Of a stretch of 7,354 nt of DNA, positions 1-6,395 are shown piece after piece. The first letter of the stretch is position 1; the number at the start of each line of letters is the position of its first letter. Location: assembly GCA_937897665.1 (NCBI GenBank), contig CALCPB010000968.1, positions 1 through 7,354 on the forward strand, written 5' to 3'. The notes under the pieces were generated by a model. That model worked only from the letters and a program-made list of their open reading frames with translations, had not been told where the DNA came from and did not search any database. Origin of the DNA: an uncultured Halomicronema sp. GTDB lineage: Bacteria > Cyanobacteriota > Cyanobacteriia > Phormidesmidales > Phormidesmidaceae. The translations under genes and the position numbers were made by a program.

Positions 1-693
1 GAAACAATTCCGCAGATCATCATGGCGGGCGTGGTGGTAGTCGTGGCCTATGTGGTGGGGCGCTTTGTGGGCGACCTAGTGACGAGCCTGCTCCGCTCGG
101 TTGGGTTTGACAACATTTTCAGTATTTTGGGGCTGCCGGAACTGACGACCACGCCGTCGACCACGATCTATCCGGATGCGGCTCCTGGGGTTGGTACTCA
201 GCCTGATGTCTATCCGACCGGTCAGCCCGAAGTCCGGGTAGAAGAGGCCGGGCGCTCTCCTGCTGATATTGCTGGACTGGTAACTCTCGTTGCCATCGTG
301 CTGTTTGGGGCCATTACCGCTACCGAAATTCTTGGCTTTGCGACGTTGACGCAAATCGTGCAGGCAATCTTGCGGATTTCGGCGCGCGTGCTGAGCGGCT
401 TGGTGGTGTTTGCGGTGGGTCTCTATTTCGCTAACCTGGCATTCCGCTTGATTCGCAGTATGGGTGGGCGCCAAGCCAACTTCTTGGCGCAGGCGGCCCG
501 CATTGCCATCATTACCTTGGTGGGCGCGATGGGTCTGCAGCAGATGGGCGTCGCCACTGACATTGTCAATCTGGCCTTTGGTCTGCTGTTGGGGGCCATC
601 TCTGTGGCGATCGCGATCGCCTTTGGGTTGGGGGGCCGTGACCTGGCAGCTGAGCAAATGCGCGAATGGTTAAACGCCTTTAAGCAGCGTTAA
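1..693 (+). CDS. TM-helix-repeat mechanosensitive ion channel-like membrane protein, 3' part
   Basis: The reading frame is open from the first base, so the gene starts left of the window; 230 codons and the TAA stop are visible. Counting from the first visible codon, hydrophobic segments lie at about 4-24, 89-112, 127-148, 163-181 and 187-210, all predicted to be in the membrane. A polar Pro/Thr/Asp-rich linker (about 48-87) separates two similar units; each begins with a motif like TIPQI or TLTQIVQAIL followed by a long Val/Ile/Ala/Gly helix and a basic turn. This is the layout of the conserved TM-helix repeat (PF05552) in MscS-related cyanobacterial proteins. The C-terminus (FGLGGRDLAAEQMREW) is typical of that family. 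The expected role is an osmotic or tension-responsive channel in the inner membrane; that role comes from the family. No soluble MscS beta domain follows, so it may be a TM-repeat protein rather than a full MscS channel. A strong hairpin starts 23 bases after the stop. Confidence 0.85.
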   Translation, partial: ETIPQIIMAGVVVVVAYVVGRFVGDLVTSLLRSVGFDNIFSILGLPELTTTPSTTIYPDAAPGVGTQPDVYPTGQPEVRVEEAGRSPADIAGLVTLVAIVLFGAITATEILGFATLTQIVQAILRISARVLSGLVVFAVGLYFANLAFRLIRSMGGRQANFLAQAARIAIITLVGAMGLQQMGVATDIVNLAFGLLLGAISVAIAIAFGLGGRDLAAEQMREWLNAFKQR

Positions 694-716
694 CGCGATT
701 CATCCAATGCCTTATC

Positions 717-755
717 CCAAAGCCCTCTCGTTGGTTCGCTAACGGGGGGCTTTGG
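717..755 (+). terminator. Strong hairpin after the channel gene, likely terminator
   Basis: CCAAAGCCC (717-725) pairs perfectly with GGGCTTTGG (747-755). After one bulged T (726), CTCGTT (727-732) pairs with AACGGG (741-746) with one T-G wobble, leaving the 8-base loop GGTTCGCT. About 15 pairs form in total. No T-run follows on either strand, so it is not a textbook rho-independent terminator, but its place just after the stop codon and its stability favour transcript termination or 3' end protection. Confidence 0.55.
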
Positions 756-919
756 TGATCAAGGTCGCGCGCTGGGGCGAGCGTCTCGCAAACTGCCATT
801 TGATTCGGCCAACGACAAGTTGCGGCAATCCTCACTTAGCAAGACTTTGAGTTCTGCTTTCAGCCTTCATCCGTTGGCTCTATCCCTGAATGCTGCCGAG
901 GGCTCGACCAGACCAGCGC

Positions 920-925
920 TATAGT
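920..925 (+). promoter_or_regulatory. Possible -10 element for the small gene
   Basis: TATAGT resembles the -10 hexamer TATAAT and lies 40 bases before the ATG at 966, giving a leader of about 33 bases. No convincing -35 hexamer lies 16-18 bases upstream. If real, it rules out the in-frame GTG at 924, which would overlap the -10. Rest of the gap 756-965: no other feature seen. Confidence 0.3.
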
Positions 926-965
926 GTCTACACCGCTAATCTTCAAGTTCTTGGGTAAGCCCGCT

Positions 966-1172
966 ATGAACAGTGACGACATCGCTCGCTATATTGAGCA
1001 GACTGACAGTCTCTCCAAACCTTGGATGGTGATTCAGTGGCGCTTGCAAAAGCTGCGGGAACGCAAATCCACGATGGCACCCGAGACCTACCTCAAAGAG
1101 TTGTCAGAGCTACACGAGTCACTGATGAAGTTGGGGGAATGGTGGAAGGGACAGGAAAACGAAGTCTTTTAG
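966..1172 (+). CDS. Small uncharacterised protein (68 aa), Trp-rich, helical
   Basis: I do not recognise this protein as a named family. It begins MNSDDIARYIEQ and ends GEWWKGQENEVF. It has no signal peptide or membrane segment; it is charged (many Glu, Lys, Arg) with four tryptophans (residues 20, 25, 59, 60 approximately). The stretch from about residue 18 to 60 has the heptad-like spacing of Leu/Met/Trp expected of two amphipathic helices split at the TMAPETY turn, so a small cytoplasmic helical-hairpin or partner-binding protein is plausible. The ATG at 966 is preferred over the in-frame GTG at 924 because of the likely -10 at 920-925; GGGTAAG at about 951-957 is only a weak ribosome binding site. 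It sits alone between the channel gene and ppk, in the same orientation as both. The coherent protein-like composition argues that it is real; function unknown. Confidence 0.6.
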   Translation: MNSDDIARYIEQTDSLSKPWMVIQWRLQKLRERKSTMAPETYLKELSELHESLMKLGEWWKGQENEVF

Positions 1173-1507
1173 AGAAGATGTCCCGTATCCGGTCGCAGGA
1201 GTCTTCCAAGCTGCAAGCCAGCGCGCCAATAAGGGATTAGATAGCTTGGCATGAAGGTCGCTAACGGATTTTTGGCCGCGGACTCCCAGTCGCCGGTGTC
1301 ATCTATCAACAACGACGCAGATTGCTTCGCAAATAGTCAGTTGTTCACCACGCCACAGTGCTTCCATTGCCGGAGTGATAGTCTAGGCCATCCGCTATGG
1401 GCTGATGCCCTTTTGTTGGATTGGGTGAACTCCATTGTTGGCAGTCGCTAACAAGCTTCGAGTCGGCATCATTCAGTGGTGGGGCGATCGCGCACGGATT
1501 TCTTAAT
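1173..1507. other. Intergenic region upstream of ppk
   Basis: This 335-base stretch has no gene I can support. An open frame at 1251-1451 has no ribosome binding site and no protein-like pattern. The octamer TCGCTAAC occurs at 1258-1265 and 1445-1452 (and inside the hairpin loop region at 736-743). A HIP1 palindrome lies at 1484-1491. A tiny GGGC-TGAT-GCCC stem followed by TTTT lies at about 1399-1414 but is only four pairs. I see no clear promoter for ppk and no tandem PHO-box octamers of the kind known from phosphate-regulated cyanobacterial genes. Confidence 0.5.
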
Positions 1508-3637
1508 ATGCTGTCATCTTCTGAGTTCACCTCAAATAATCACCCACCACGGCTGTTAGACCGAGAACTCAGCTGGATTGCCTTTAACCGGCGCTTGATT
1601 TATGACCTTGCTGACACCACCCAACCGCCGTTGAGCCGTTTGCTCAGGCTGGCTCAAGCGGCCGCAGCGCTGGACGAATATTTTATGGTGCGTGTCCCGC
1701 TATTAAAAACTGCTCACGGCCCCGTTGCGATCGCCGATCATCCCGATTCTTTGCAGCATATTCGCCCTTATTTGCGGGCGCTTGTGGCCCGGCAGCAGGC
1801 TCACTTTATCTATAACTTAAAGCCCTGTTTGGGACAGCACGGCGTGCATTTAGTGAACTACGCTGCCCTAAGCGATCGCCAACAGCAGCACGGCTATCAA
1901 CGCTTTGAAGACGAAGTGGTGCCGGTGTTGACGGCCTTGATTACATCCCCTCTCAAACCGACGCCTGACTTTTCTAACCTCAGTTTGCATCTAGCCGTTT
2001 GGCTAGAAACTGGCCAAGGCGACCAGTTGGGCTGGGTCAAGCTGCCGCGTGTGCTGCCGCGCTTTATCATCCTGTCGGGCACTGGGGCCACCGAGTGGGT
2101 AGCCACGCCGCTAGAGCAGGTGATTGCGGCTCATCTGCCCGCACTATATCCTAAATATCAGGTGCGCGGCTGTTTTCCCTTTCGCGTCACGCGCAGCGCC
2201 AACCTGGGCACCCTCGATTCCGAAACTGCCAACCTGCTGGAGATGATTCAAGAGAGCCTGCAGCAGCGGCAGCAGCAGGGGCGTCCCGTGCGCTTAGAAG
2301 TGTCGAAAACCATGCCCGATTGGGTGAGATCGCACTTGACCACCAACCTGCAGCTTGGCCCTGCCGATACCTACCAGCTCCACGGCTGGTCGGGGCTCAG
2401 TGACCTCAAAGAGCTGGCTCGCATTCCCCGACCGGACCTCTTTGTGCCGACCTGGCAGCCTGTGGTTCCCGCCGCCTTAGTGACTCAGCCCAAGCCGGTG
2501 ATGCGGTCATGGGCCGCTGCCCCTGAACCTACCCAAGATTTGCTGGCGACGATCGCTCAACGCGATCTGCTGCTGCATTTTCCCTATCACTCATTTGCGG
2601 CCACGGTCGAAAGCTTCGTGGCTCAGGCCGCGCTCGATCCGGCGGTGCTAGCCATCAAGATGACCCTCTATCGCACCGCTGTTGATGCCCCGATAGTGCG
2701 ATCGCTGATGGCCGCCGCCAAAACCGGCAAGCAAATTGTCGTGCTGGTCGAACTGACCGCGCCCCTCGATGAGGCCATCAATATTCACTGGGCCAAACGC
2801 TTAGAAAAAGCCGGAGCCCATGTGGTGTATGGCGTGGTAGGATTTCGGACCCATACCAATCTGGTGCTCGTGGCCCGCCGCGAAAAGCAGCAGATTCGTC
2901 AGTATGCCTACCTGGGTACAGGCGATTATCTGCCCGATCGCCCGCAACCCTACGAAGACCTCGGCCTGCTCACCAGCCGAGCCGACATTGGCGTCGATTT
3001 GAGCCATTTATTTAACTTTTTGACCGGCTGCTCGCGTCAGGTCGATTACACCACGCTGATGGTGGCACCGGGCCAGCTCAAGCAACAGCTCACCCGGCTA
3101 ATCGAGCGCGAAGCGCACCATGCTCGCCAGGGGCAGCCCGCGCGGCTGATGGCCAAACTCAATTTACTGGCAGATCCTGACATTATTGAGGCGCTGTACG
3201 AAGCGGCGGCAGCGGGGGTCGAGATCGATCTGATTGTTCGCAGTATCTGTCGCCTGCGACCGGGCGTGCCGGGTCGCAGCGATCGCATTCGCGTCGTCAG
3301 CATTTTGGGCGAGTATGTCGAACACAGTCGCATCCTTTACTGTCAAAATGCGGGACAGCCCGAAGCATGGATTGGGACTGCCGACTGGACGCCTCGGGGG
3401 CTGAATCAACGGATCGAAGTGATGGTGCCAATCGATGCCCCAGAGCTGATTACCGATCTGCATCAGCGCCTTGAGTGCCTGTTAACTGATACCCAAAATA
3501 GCTGGCACCTGCAGTCCAACGGGCAATACATTCGCCCGTCCTTGCCGCCTGACACACCGCGGCGATCGGCGCAGGAAACCTTCCGGCAGCTGGCCCAACG
3601 CTCAGGCCATCGCGTTACTCATGCTCAGCCGCAGTGA
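1508..3637 (+). CDS. ppk1: Polyphosphate kinase 1 family protein, active-site variant
   Basis: PPK1 reversibly moves the gamma-phosphate of ATP onto inorganic polyphosphate through a phosphohistidine. The 709-residue product has family length and domain order: N domain about 15-120 with RELSWIAFNRR and LDEYFMVR, head domain about 120-300, C1 about 345-510, C2 about 515-690. From the first catalytic block on, it aligns to E. coli PPK with a constant offset of 14. Conserved: R389 (=R375), H449 (=H435, phosphorylated), Y482 (=Y468), R578 (=R564), H606 in EHSRI (=H592) and N27 (=N45). Changed: P419 replaces Mg-ligand R405 (ELTAPLDE instead of ELKARFDE), and H449-T-N replaces H-A-K. Start: the frame is open from a TTG at 1421, but ATG 1508 places the RELSW block at the usual distance from the N-terminus; its ribosome binding site is weak. 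The gene is clearly PPK1 family; full activity is not certain given the substitutions, and a second canonical ppk1 elsewhere in the genome is possible. Confidence 0.95.
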   Translation: MLSSSEFTSNNHPPRLLDRELSWIAFNRRLIYDLADTTQPPLSRLLRLAQAAAALDEYFMVRVPLLKTAHGPVAIADHPDSLQHIRPYLRALVARQQAHFIYNLKPCLGQHGVHLVNYAALSDRQQQHGYQRFEDEVVPVLTALITSPLKPTPDFSNLSLHLAVWLETGQGDQLGWVKLPRVLPRFIILSGTGATEWVATPLEQVIAAHLPALYPKYQVRGCFPFRVTRSANLGTLDSETANLLEMIQESLQQRQQQGRPVRLEVSKTMPDWVRSHLTTNLQLGPADTYQLHGWSGLSDLKELARIPRPDLFVPTWQPVVPAALVTQPKPVMRSWAAAPEPTQDLLATIAQRDLLLHFPYHSFAATVESFVAQAALDPAVLAIKMTLYRTAVDAPIVRSLMAAAKTGKQIVVLVELTAPLDEAINIHWAKRLEKAGAHVVYGVVGFRTHTNLVLVARREKQQIRQYAYLGTGDYLPDRPQPYEDLGLLTSRADIGVDLSHLFNFLTGCSRQVDYTTLMVAPGQLKQQLTRLIEREAHHARQGQPARLMAKLNLLADPDIIEALYEAAAAGVEIDLIVRSICRLRPGVPGRSDRIRVVSILGEYVEHSRILYCQNAGQPEAWIGTADWTPRGLNQRIEVMVPIDAPELITDLHQRLECLLTDTQNSWHLQSNGQYIRPSLPPDTPRRSAQETFRQLAQRSGHRVTHAQPQ

Positions 3638-3646
3638 GTCCGTTTG

Positions 3647-3688
3647 CCTCATTGACCACACAAGGACGGGAGACGGGGGGCAGTGAGG
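3647..3688. terminator. Weak hairpin between convergent ppk and dehydrogenase genes
   Basis: CCTCATTG (3647-3654) pairs with CAGTGAGG (3681-3688): eight pairs with one wobble around a 26-base loop. It lies in the 100-base gap where two genes converge, where a bidirectional terminator is expected. There is no T-run on either strand and the loop is long, so this is tentative. Confidence 0.3.
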
Positions 3689-3737
3689 AGTGAATAACCG
3701 GATCGCGAGAGGACATCCCCTTGAGCGACAGCATCAG

Positions 3738-4625
3738 TCAGCTCATGGCATCTGGTGAGTCTGCTGGCGGGGGATTGACCGCTGCATACAGCGCTGAATA
3801 ATCTTGATCGGCTAACCCTTGGGCGATCGCCTGCTCGACGAGCGTTGCGACACTGTCTGCCACCGTGGGGACGATGCCTGCCGTCGTGGCGGCTTGAGAA
3901 AACAGCCGCATATCTTTCAGCAAGTGCTTGGTGGGAAAGTTGGGATGGTCAAAGTTGCGATCGCACATGCGGCTCAACTTTTTATCGAATGTTGGTGCGT
4001 ACAGGGCACTATGACGCACAATTTCCATAAACTGATCGACCGCGATCGCTTCGCGCTGCACGAGAGCTAAGCTTTGGGCAAAGGCTGCAGTCAGTGAGCC
4101 AATCAGTTGATTCATTGCTAGCTTCACCGCTGCCCCGGCCCCCACTGGCCCGATGTGGGTGATCTGATTGCCCAAACACTGCAGCAGCGGTTGCCACTGC
4201 TTGAACTGAGCCGCTGTACTACCCACCATGACAATCAAACTCCCCGTTTTGACTTGAGGAATGCTGCCCAGCACCGGAGCCTCTAGATAAGCGCCCCCGG
4301 CAGCGGTCACCTGCGCCAGGAGATGCCGACTTTCATTCGGCGCAATGGTGCCCATCTGAATAACGGTGTGGTTTGCCAGAGCGGCCGCAGCCGTTGGGGT
4401 GAGTAGCGTCTCGGCGATCGCGGTCGCGTCTGCCAGCATCAAAATTGTGCAGTCAGTGGACTGCAGGACTTCCCCTGCCGTGCACTTCGCGACGATGCCG
4501 CTAGCCGTCAACGGCTGCAGCTTGGTCGCTGCCCGGTTGTAAACCACCACCTCATGGCCACAGGCTTGTAGCTGCAGCGCCATCGGCGCGCCCATTAGTC
4601 CCGTTCCTAAAATCCCAACTTTCAC
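3738..4625 (-). CDS. Beta-hydroxyacid dehydrogenase, glyoxylate/succinic semialdehyde reductase type
   Basis: This 295-residue cytoplasmic NAD(P)-dependent enzyme belongs to the 3-hydroxyisobutyrate dehydrogenase superfamily. The N-terminal Rossmann motif is GILGTGLMGAPMA (residues 4-16). N30-R31 after the second strand (VVVYNR) favours NADPH. The substrate-binding block is EAPVLGS (115-121). The catalytic lysine is K168 in GAGAAVKLAMN with N172, and the C-terminal helical domain has FPTKHLLKDM (230-239), where K237 sits at the family's conserved position. This last block resembles glyoxylate/succinic semialdehyde reductases (GLYR/GHBDH), which reduce glyoxylate to glycolate and succinic semialdehyde to 4-hydroxybutyrate; substrate is inferred from family, not proven. 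The start is GTG at 4625: no ATG lies in frame before the upstream stop, the Rossmann motif begins at once, and GGGGAAAAG precedes it. An out-of-frame ATGTGA overlaps the start. The tail after AAVN is a short Pro/Asp extension. It is the only gene on its probable transcript, since the upstream amidotransferase has its own terminator. Confidence 0.93.
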   Translation of the reverse strand: MKVGILGTGLMGAPMALQLQACGHEVVVYNRAATKLQPLTASGIVAKCTAGEVLQSTDCTILMLADATAIAETLLTPTAAAALANHTVIQMGTIAPNESRHLLAQVTAAGGAYLEAPVLGSIPQVKTGSLIVMVGSTAAQFKQWQPLLQCLGNQITHIGPVGAGAAVKLAMNQLIGSLTAAFAQSLALVQREAIAVDQFMEIVRHSALYAPTFDKKLSRMCDRNFDHPNFPTKHLLKDMRLFSQAATTAGIVPTVADSVATLVEQAIAQGLADQDYSALYAAVNPPPADSPDAMS

Positions 4626-4627
4626 AT

Positions 4628-4680
4628 CTTTTCCCCAGTTTATTGGCGTTTCTCACAGAATCTGGCCGACTTTTCCCCAG
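4628..4680 (-). repeat. 11-bp direct repeat upstream of the dehydrogenase
   Basis: CTTTTCCCCAG occurs at 4628-4638 and again at 4670-4680 (CTGGGGAAAAG on the coding strand), start to start 42 bases, about four helical turns. The copy nearer the gene supplies the ribosome binding site; the other lies in the leader or promoter. A regulator site or chance duplication are both possible. Confidence 0.4.
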
Positions 4681-4780
4681 GTTGGGCAGTAATTTGTCAT
4701 CGATCGCACCAATAATCACATGAACGCGGCCCAGGCGAGCGGCCACTCTGAGCGGGGCATCATGGCAGATAATTTATGGT

Positions 4781-4825
4781 TAAAAGCCGTTGCCCACGGT
4801 GTCAGGTGAGCACCCCGCCGGCAAC
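4781..4825 (-). terminator. Terminator of the glutamine amidotransferase gene
   Basis: On the minus strand, starting 4 bases after the TGA, GTTGCC (4825-4820) pairs with GGCAAC (4794-4789), with an inner GGTG/CACC stem (4798-4801 with 4811-4814). The stem is followed by GGCTTTTA (4788-4781), a short T-run. This is a fair rho-independent terminator, although the internal loop weakens it. Confidence 0.55.
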
Positions 4826-4829
4826 TTGG

Positions 4830-5579
4830 TCAAAGCGAGCGTTTTGCCAAGAGCGCCGCGCCCTCGGTGGGCTGCGGAACTGGCCACCCTTGGCCCTTGA
4901 GCCAATTGGTTAAAAAGTGATCCAGCCACTGGTCAACGTGAGCACCATGCTGGTGATGCTGCTGAAAATGCTGCTCGCGGGGCTGAGCCCCCAGTCGCTG
5001 CAGCTGGTCAGCACCTCGGGTTGTCCAGTCGGCAATCAGGGCCGTCGTCATTTCAGGATGAAACTGTAGGCCAAACACCGTCTCACCATAGACAAACGCC
5101 TGGTGCGGAAACGTCTCCCCCGTCGCCAGCTCTACGGCCCCTGCCGGTAAAGTGAACCCTTCACTATGCCACTGGTAAACGCTCATCGGGGTTGGGATGT
5201 AAGGAGCGCCCGCCGCCGTTGGGCGTAGCTCACCATAGCCAATTTCGCTAATGCCGGCGGCGTGAGGCGAAACCTCAGCCCCCAATACTCGGGCCAATAG
5301 CTGCGCTCCCAGGCAAATGCCTAAGTAAGGTTGGCCCGAGGCGAGGGCGATCGCAATCCAGTCTAATTCGGTGCGAATAAAGGGCAGAGTCTCGTCATCA
5401 TTGGCACTCATCGGCCCGCCAAATATCACGGCACCGGCATGCTGCGCCATCGTCGGCGGCAGCTCATCGCCCAAAGCCGGACAGCGAATATCGAGGGAGT
5501 AACCGTACGATCGCAGCTTCTCGCCCACTAAACCAGGATCTGAGGTGGGTTGGTGAACGATGACTAAAATTGGGTTCAT
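4830..5579 (-). CDS. Class I glutamine amidotransferase (GMP synthase GATase-like)
   Basis: The 249-residue protein is a stand-alone triad-type glutaminase, which hydrolyses glutamine and passes ammonia or acts on a gamma-glutamyl substrate. The nucleophile is C89 in GICLGAQ, and the rest of the triad is H174 and E176 in FHPEMT. Also visible are VIFGGPMS (51-58, oxyanion-loop region) and YQWHSEGF (135-142), both characteristic of the GuaA-like GATase1 subfamily. No synthetase domain is attached and no partner synthetase is adjacent, so the acceptor is unknown. The start is ATG 5579 with TTGAGG just upstream; a start at 5615 would add 12 residues lacking any family match. A His/Gln-rich stretch (residues 194-204, HFQQHHQHGAH) follows the triad and could bind metal. 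The PsbP-like gene ends 50 bases upstream on the same strand, so the two may share a transcript. A terminator follows the stop. Confidence 0.92.
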   Translation of the reverse strand: MNPILVIVHQPTSDPGLVGEKLRSYGYSLDIRCPALGDELPPTMAQHAGAVIFGGPMSANDDETLPFIRTELDWIAIALASGQPYLGICLGAQLLARVLGAEVSPHAAGISEIGYGELRPTAAGAPYIPTPMSVYQWHSEGFTLPAGAVELATGETFPHQAFVYGETVFGLQFHPEMTTALIADWTTRGADQLQRLGAQPREQHFQQHHQHGAHVDQWLDHFLTNWLKGQGWPVPQPTEGAALLAKRSL

Positions 5580-5618
5580 GCGCCTCAACACCCGACGTTG
5601 CCTCAAGGGTTCCACCTA

Positions 5619-5648
5619 CTGTAGCAGCCCTATTCTGCCGCTGTAGCA
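5619..5648 (-). repeat. Octamer direct repeat at the end of the PsbP-like gene
   Basis: CTGTAGCA occurs at 5619-5626 and 5641-5648 (TGCTACAG on the coding strand), 22 bases start to start, straddling the TAG stop of the PsbP-like gene. A small CAGC/GCTG stem can form between them. Its meaning is unclear; it may be chance. Confidence 0.3.
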
Positions 5649-6241
5649 AAATCAAAAGAACCATGCAGCTGCAGAATTGTGTCTTTAGTCGCCACAGAAG
5701 CGTCATTGAAATAGGAGACGATCTTCGCAGTTTGGCCGGTCTCGTACCCGACGAAAGTAATCATTTGCTCAGAAAATTCGCCCGGCAGGTCGATAATCCA
5801 CAGCCGTAGGGCTTCGTTGTTTCCCACTGCGGCTAGGCCATACTGATCGATGATGTAACCCTGCTCATTGGCCTGGCTGATCAAGCTATCCAGTTCTCGT
5901 TCAACGTAGGTCGTGGGGGGTTCATTCACCAGGGTGCCTTCTGTTTTAATGTCAGTCACCTGGGGAGGTGGCCCGTCGGCACTGTAGCTGGTGATGGTCA
6001 CTGCCTGCCCGGTGTCATCTTCCTGTACCAACCAGCCCGCCGGAATTTCGATCGAAAAGCGATCAACGAGGCGGTAGGTCTCAAAGCTTTCAAGGTTAGC
6101 GTCTTCCACCACGGCGGGAGCGGCGGCCGGTGACTCCTCCGCTGGGATGGCAGGGGGCGTTTGAGCGATCGCGACGCCAGCACTCAAGGCCCAAATGCCG
6201 ATAGCCACCATGTGGCGTCTCACCTGATCAGATCTGCTCAC
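5630..6241 (-). CDS. Secreted PsbP/Mog1-fold protein
   Basis: The 203-residue product has a signal peptide: basic n-region (VRRH), hydrophobic core VAIGIWALSAGVAIA and likely cleavage after A26 (AIA then Q), so it should act in the periplasm or thylakoid lumen, perhaps membrane-associated. A Pro/Ala/Glu linker (27-50) leads to a domain at about 56-199 that starts with FSIEIPAGW (62-70) and ends LHGSFDF, with alternating beta strands and a helix rich in Glu/Leu (112-126). This is the layout of PsbP C-terminal and DUF1795/Mog1-like domains; the assignment rests on fold-type motifs, not strong identity, so a role in photosystem II or elsewhere is only inferred. The start is GTG 6241, supported by the strong ribosome binding site AGGAGAGGT (minus strand, 6254-6246) four bases upstream; ATG 6211 is a weaker alternative. 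The amidotransferase gene follows after 50 bases. It may be expressed from a -10-like TATGAT at 6353-6348. Confidence 0.82.
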   Translation of the reverse strand: MSRSDQVRRHMVAIGIWALSAGVAIAQTPPAIPAEESPAAAPAVVEDANLESFETYRLVDRFSIEIPAGWLVQEDDTGQAVTITSYSADGPPPQVTDIKTEGTLVNEPPTTYVERELDSLISQANEQGYIIDQYGLAAVGNNEALRLWIIDLPGEFSEQMITFVGYETGQTAKIVSYFNDASVATKDTILQLHGSFDFATAAE

Positions 6242-6342
6242 GCTTACCTCTCCTGGTCATTGCTAATAGAATCGGCCATTGCTCACCAAGCCTGACCCAC
6301 GGCTGCACTGGGGCAGTTTGACATCCCCATCAGGGACCTGCA

Positions 6343-6375
6343 GGCAAATCATATCTTGAGGACAGACAATTTGCC
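6343..6375. promoter_or_regulatory. Inverted repeat over a possible promoter, operator candidate
   Basis: GGCAAAT (6343-6349) and ATTTGCC (6369-6375) are perfect inverted copies separated by 19 bases. The minus-strand TATGAT at 6353-6348, a possible -10 for the PsbP-like gene, overlaps the left arm, and the right arm lies 20 bases before the possible plus-strand ATG at 6396. This would suit a dimeric repressor of divergent transcription. No -35 match supports the -10, and the arms could also form a hairpin. Confidence 0.35.
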
Positions 6376-6395
6376 GTCAGCATTTGGGAGGTCGC

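Noticed and set aside
607..620. Overlapping GCGATCGC palindromes
   Set aside because: These are the abundant HIP1 motif of cyanobacteria, used as a taxonomic clue rather than reported as a regulatory site.
76..657. 193-codon minus-strand frame opposite the channel gene
   Set aside because: It is a shadow of the membrane protein gene, rich in His/Arg/Gln as expected for the antisense frame.
1399..1414. GGGC-TGAT-GCCC-TTTT mini hairpin upstream of ppk
   Set aside because: Only four pairs and no gene ends just before it; too weak for a terminator.
1251..1451. 66-codon plus-strand frame starting ATG before ppk
   Set aside because: No ribosome binding site, no recognisable protein pattern, and it ends just before the ppk start; treated as chance.
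736..1452. Octamer TCGCTAAC repeated at 736, 1258 and 1445
   Set aside because: Spacing is irregular and one copy is part of a hairpin; three copies could be chance.
1421..1507. N-terminal extension of ppk from a TTG start
   Set aside because: The 29 extra residues carry no family match, and ATG 1508 places the RELSW block at the normal distance.
6318..6323. Consensus -35 TTGACA on the plus strand
   Set aside because: No -10-like hexamer 16-18 bases downstream, so not called as a promoter.
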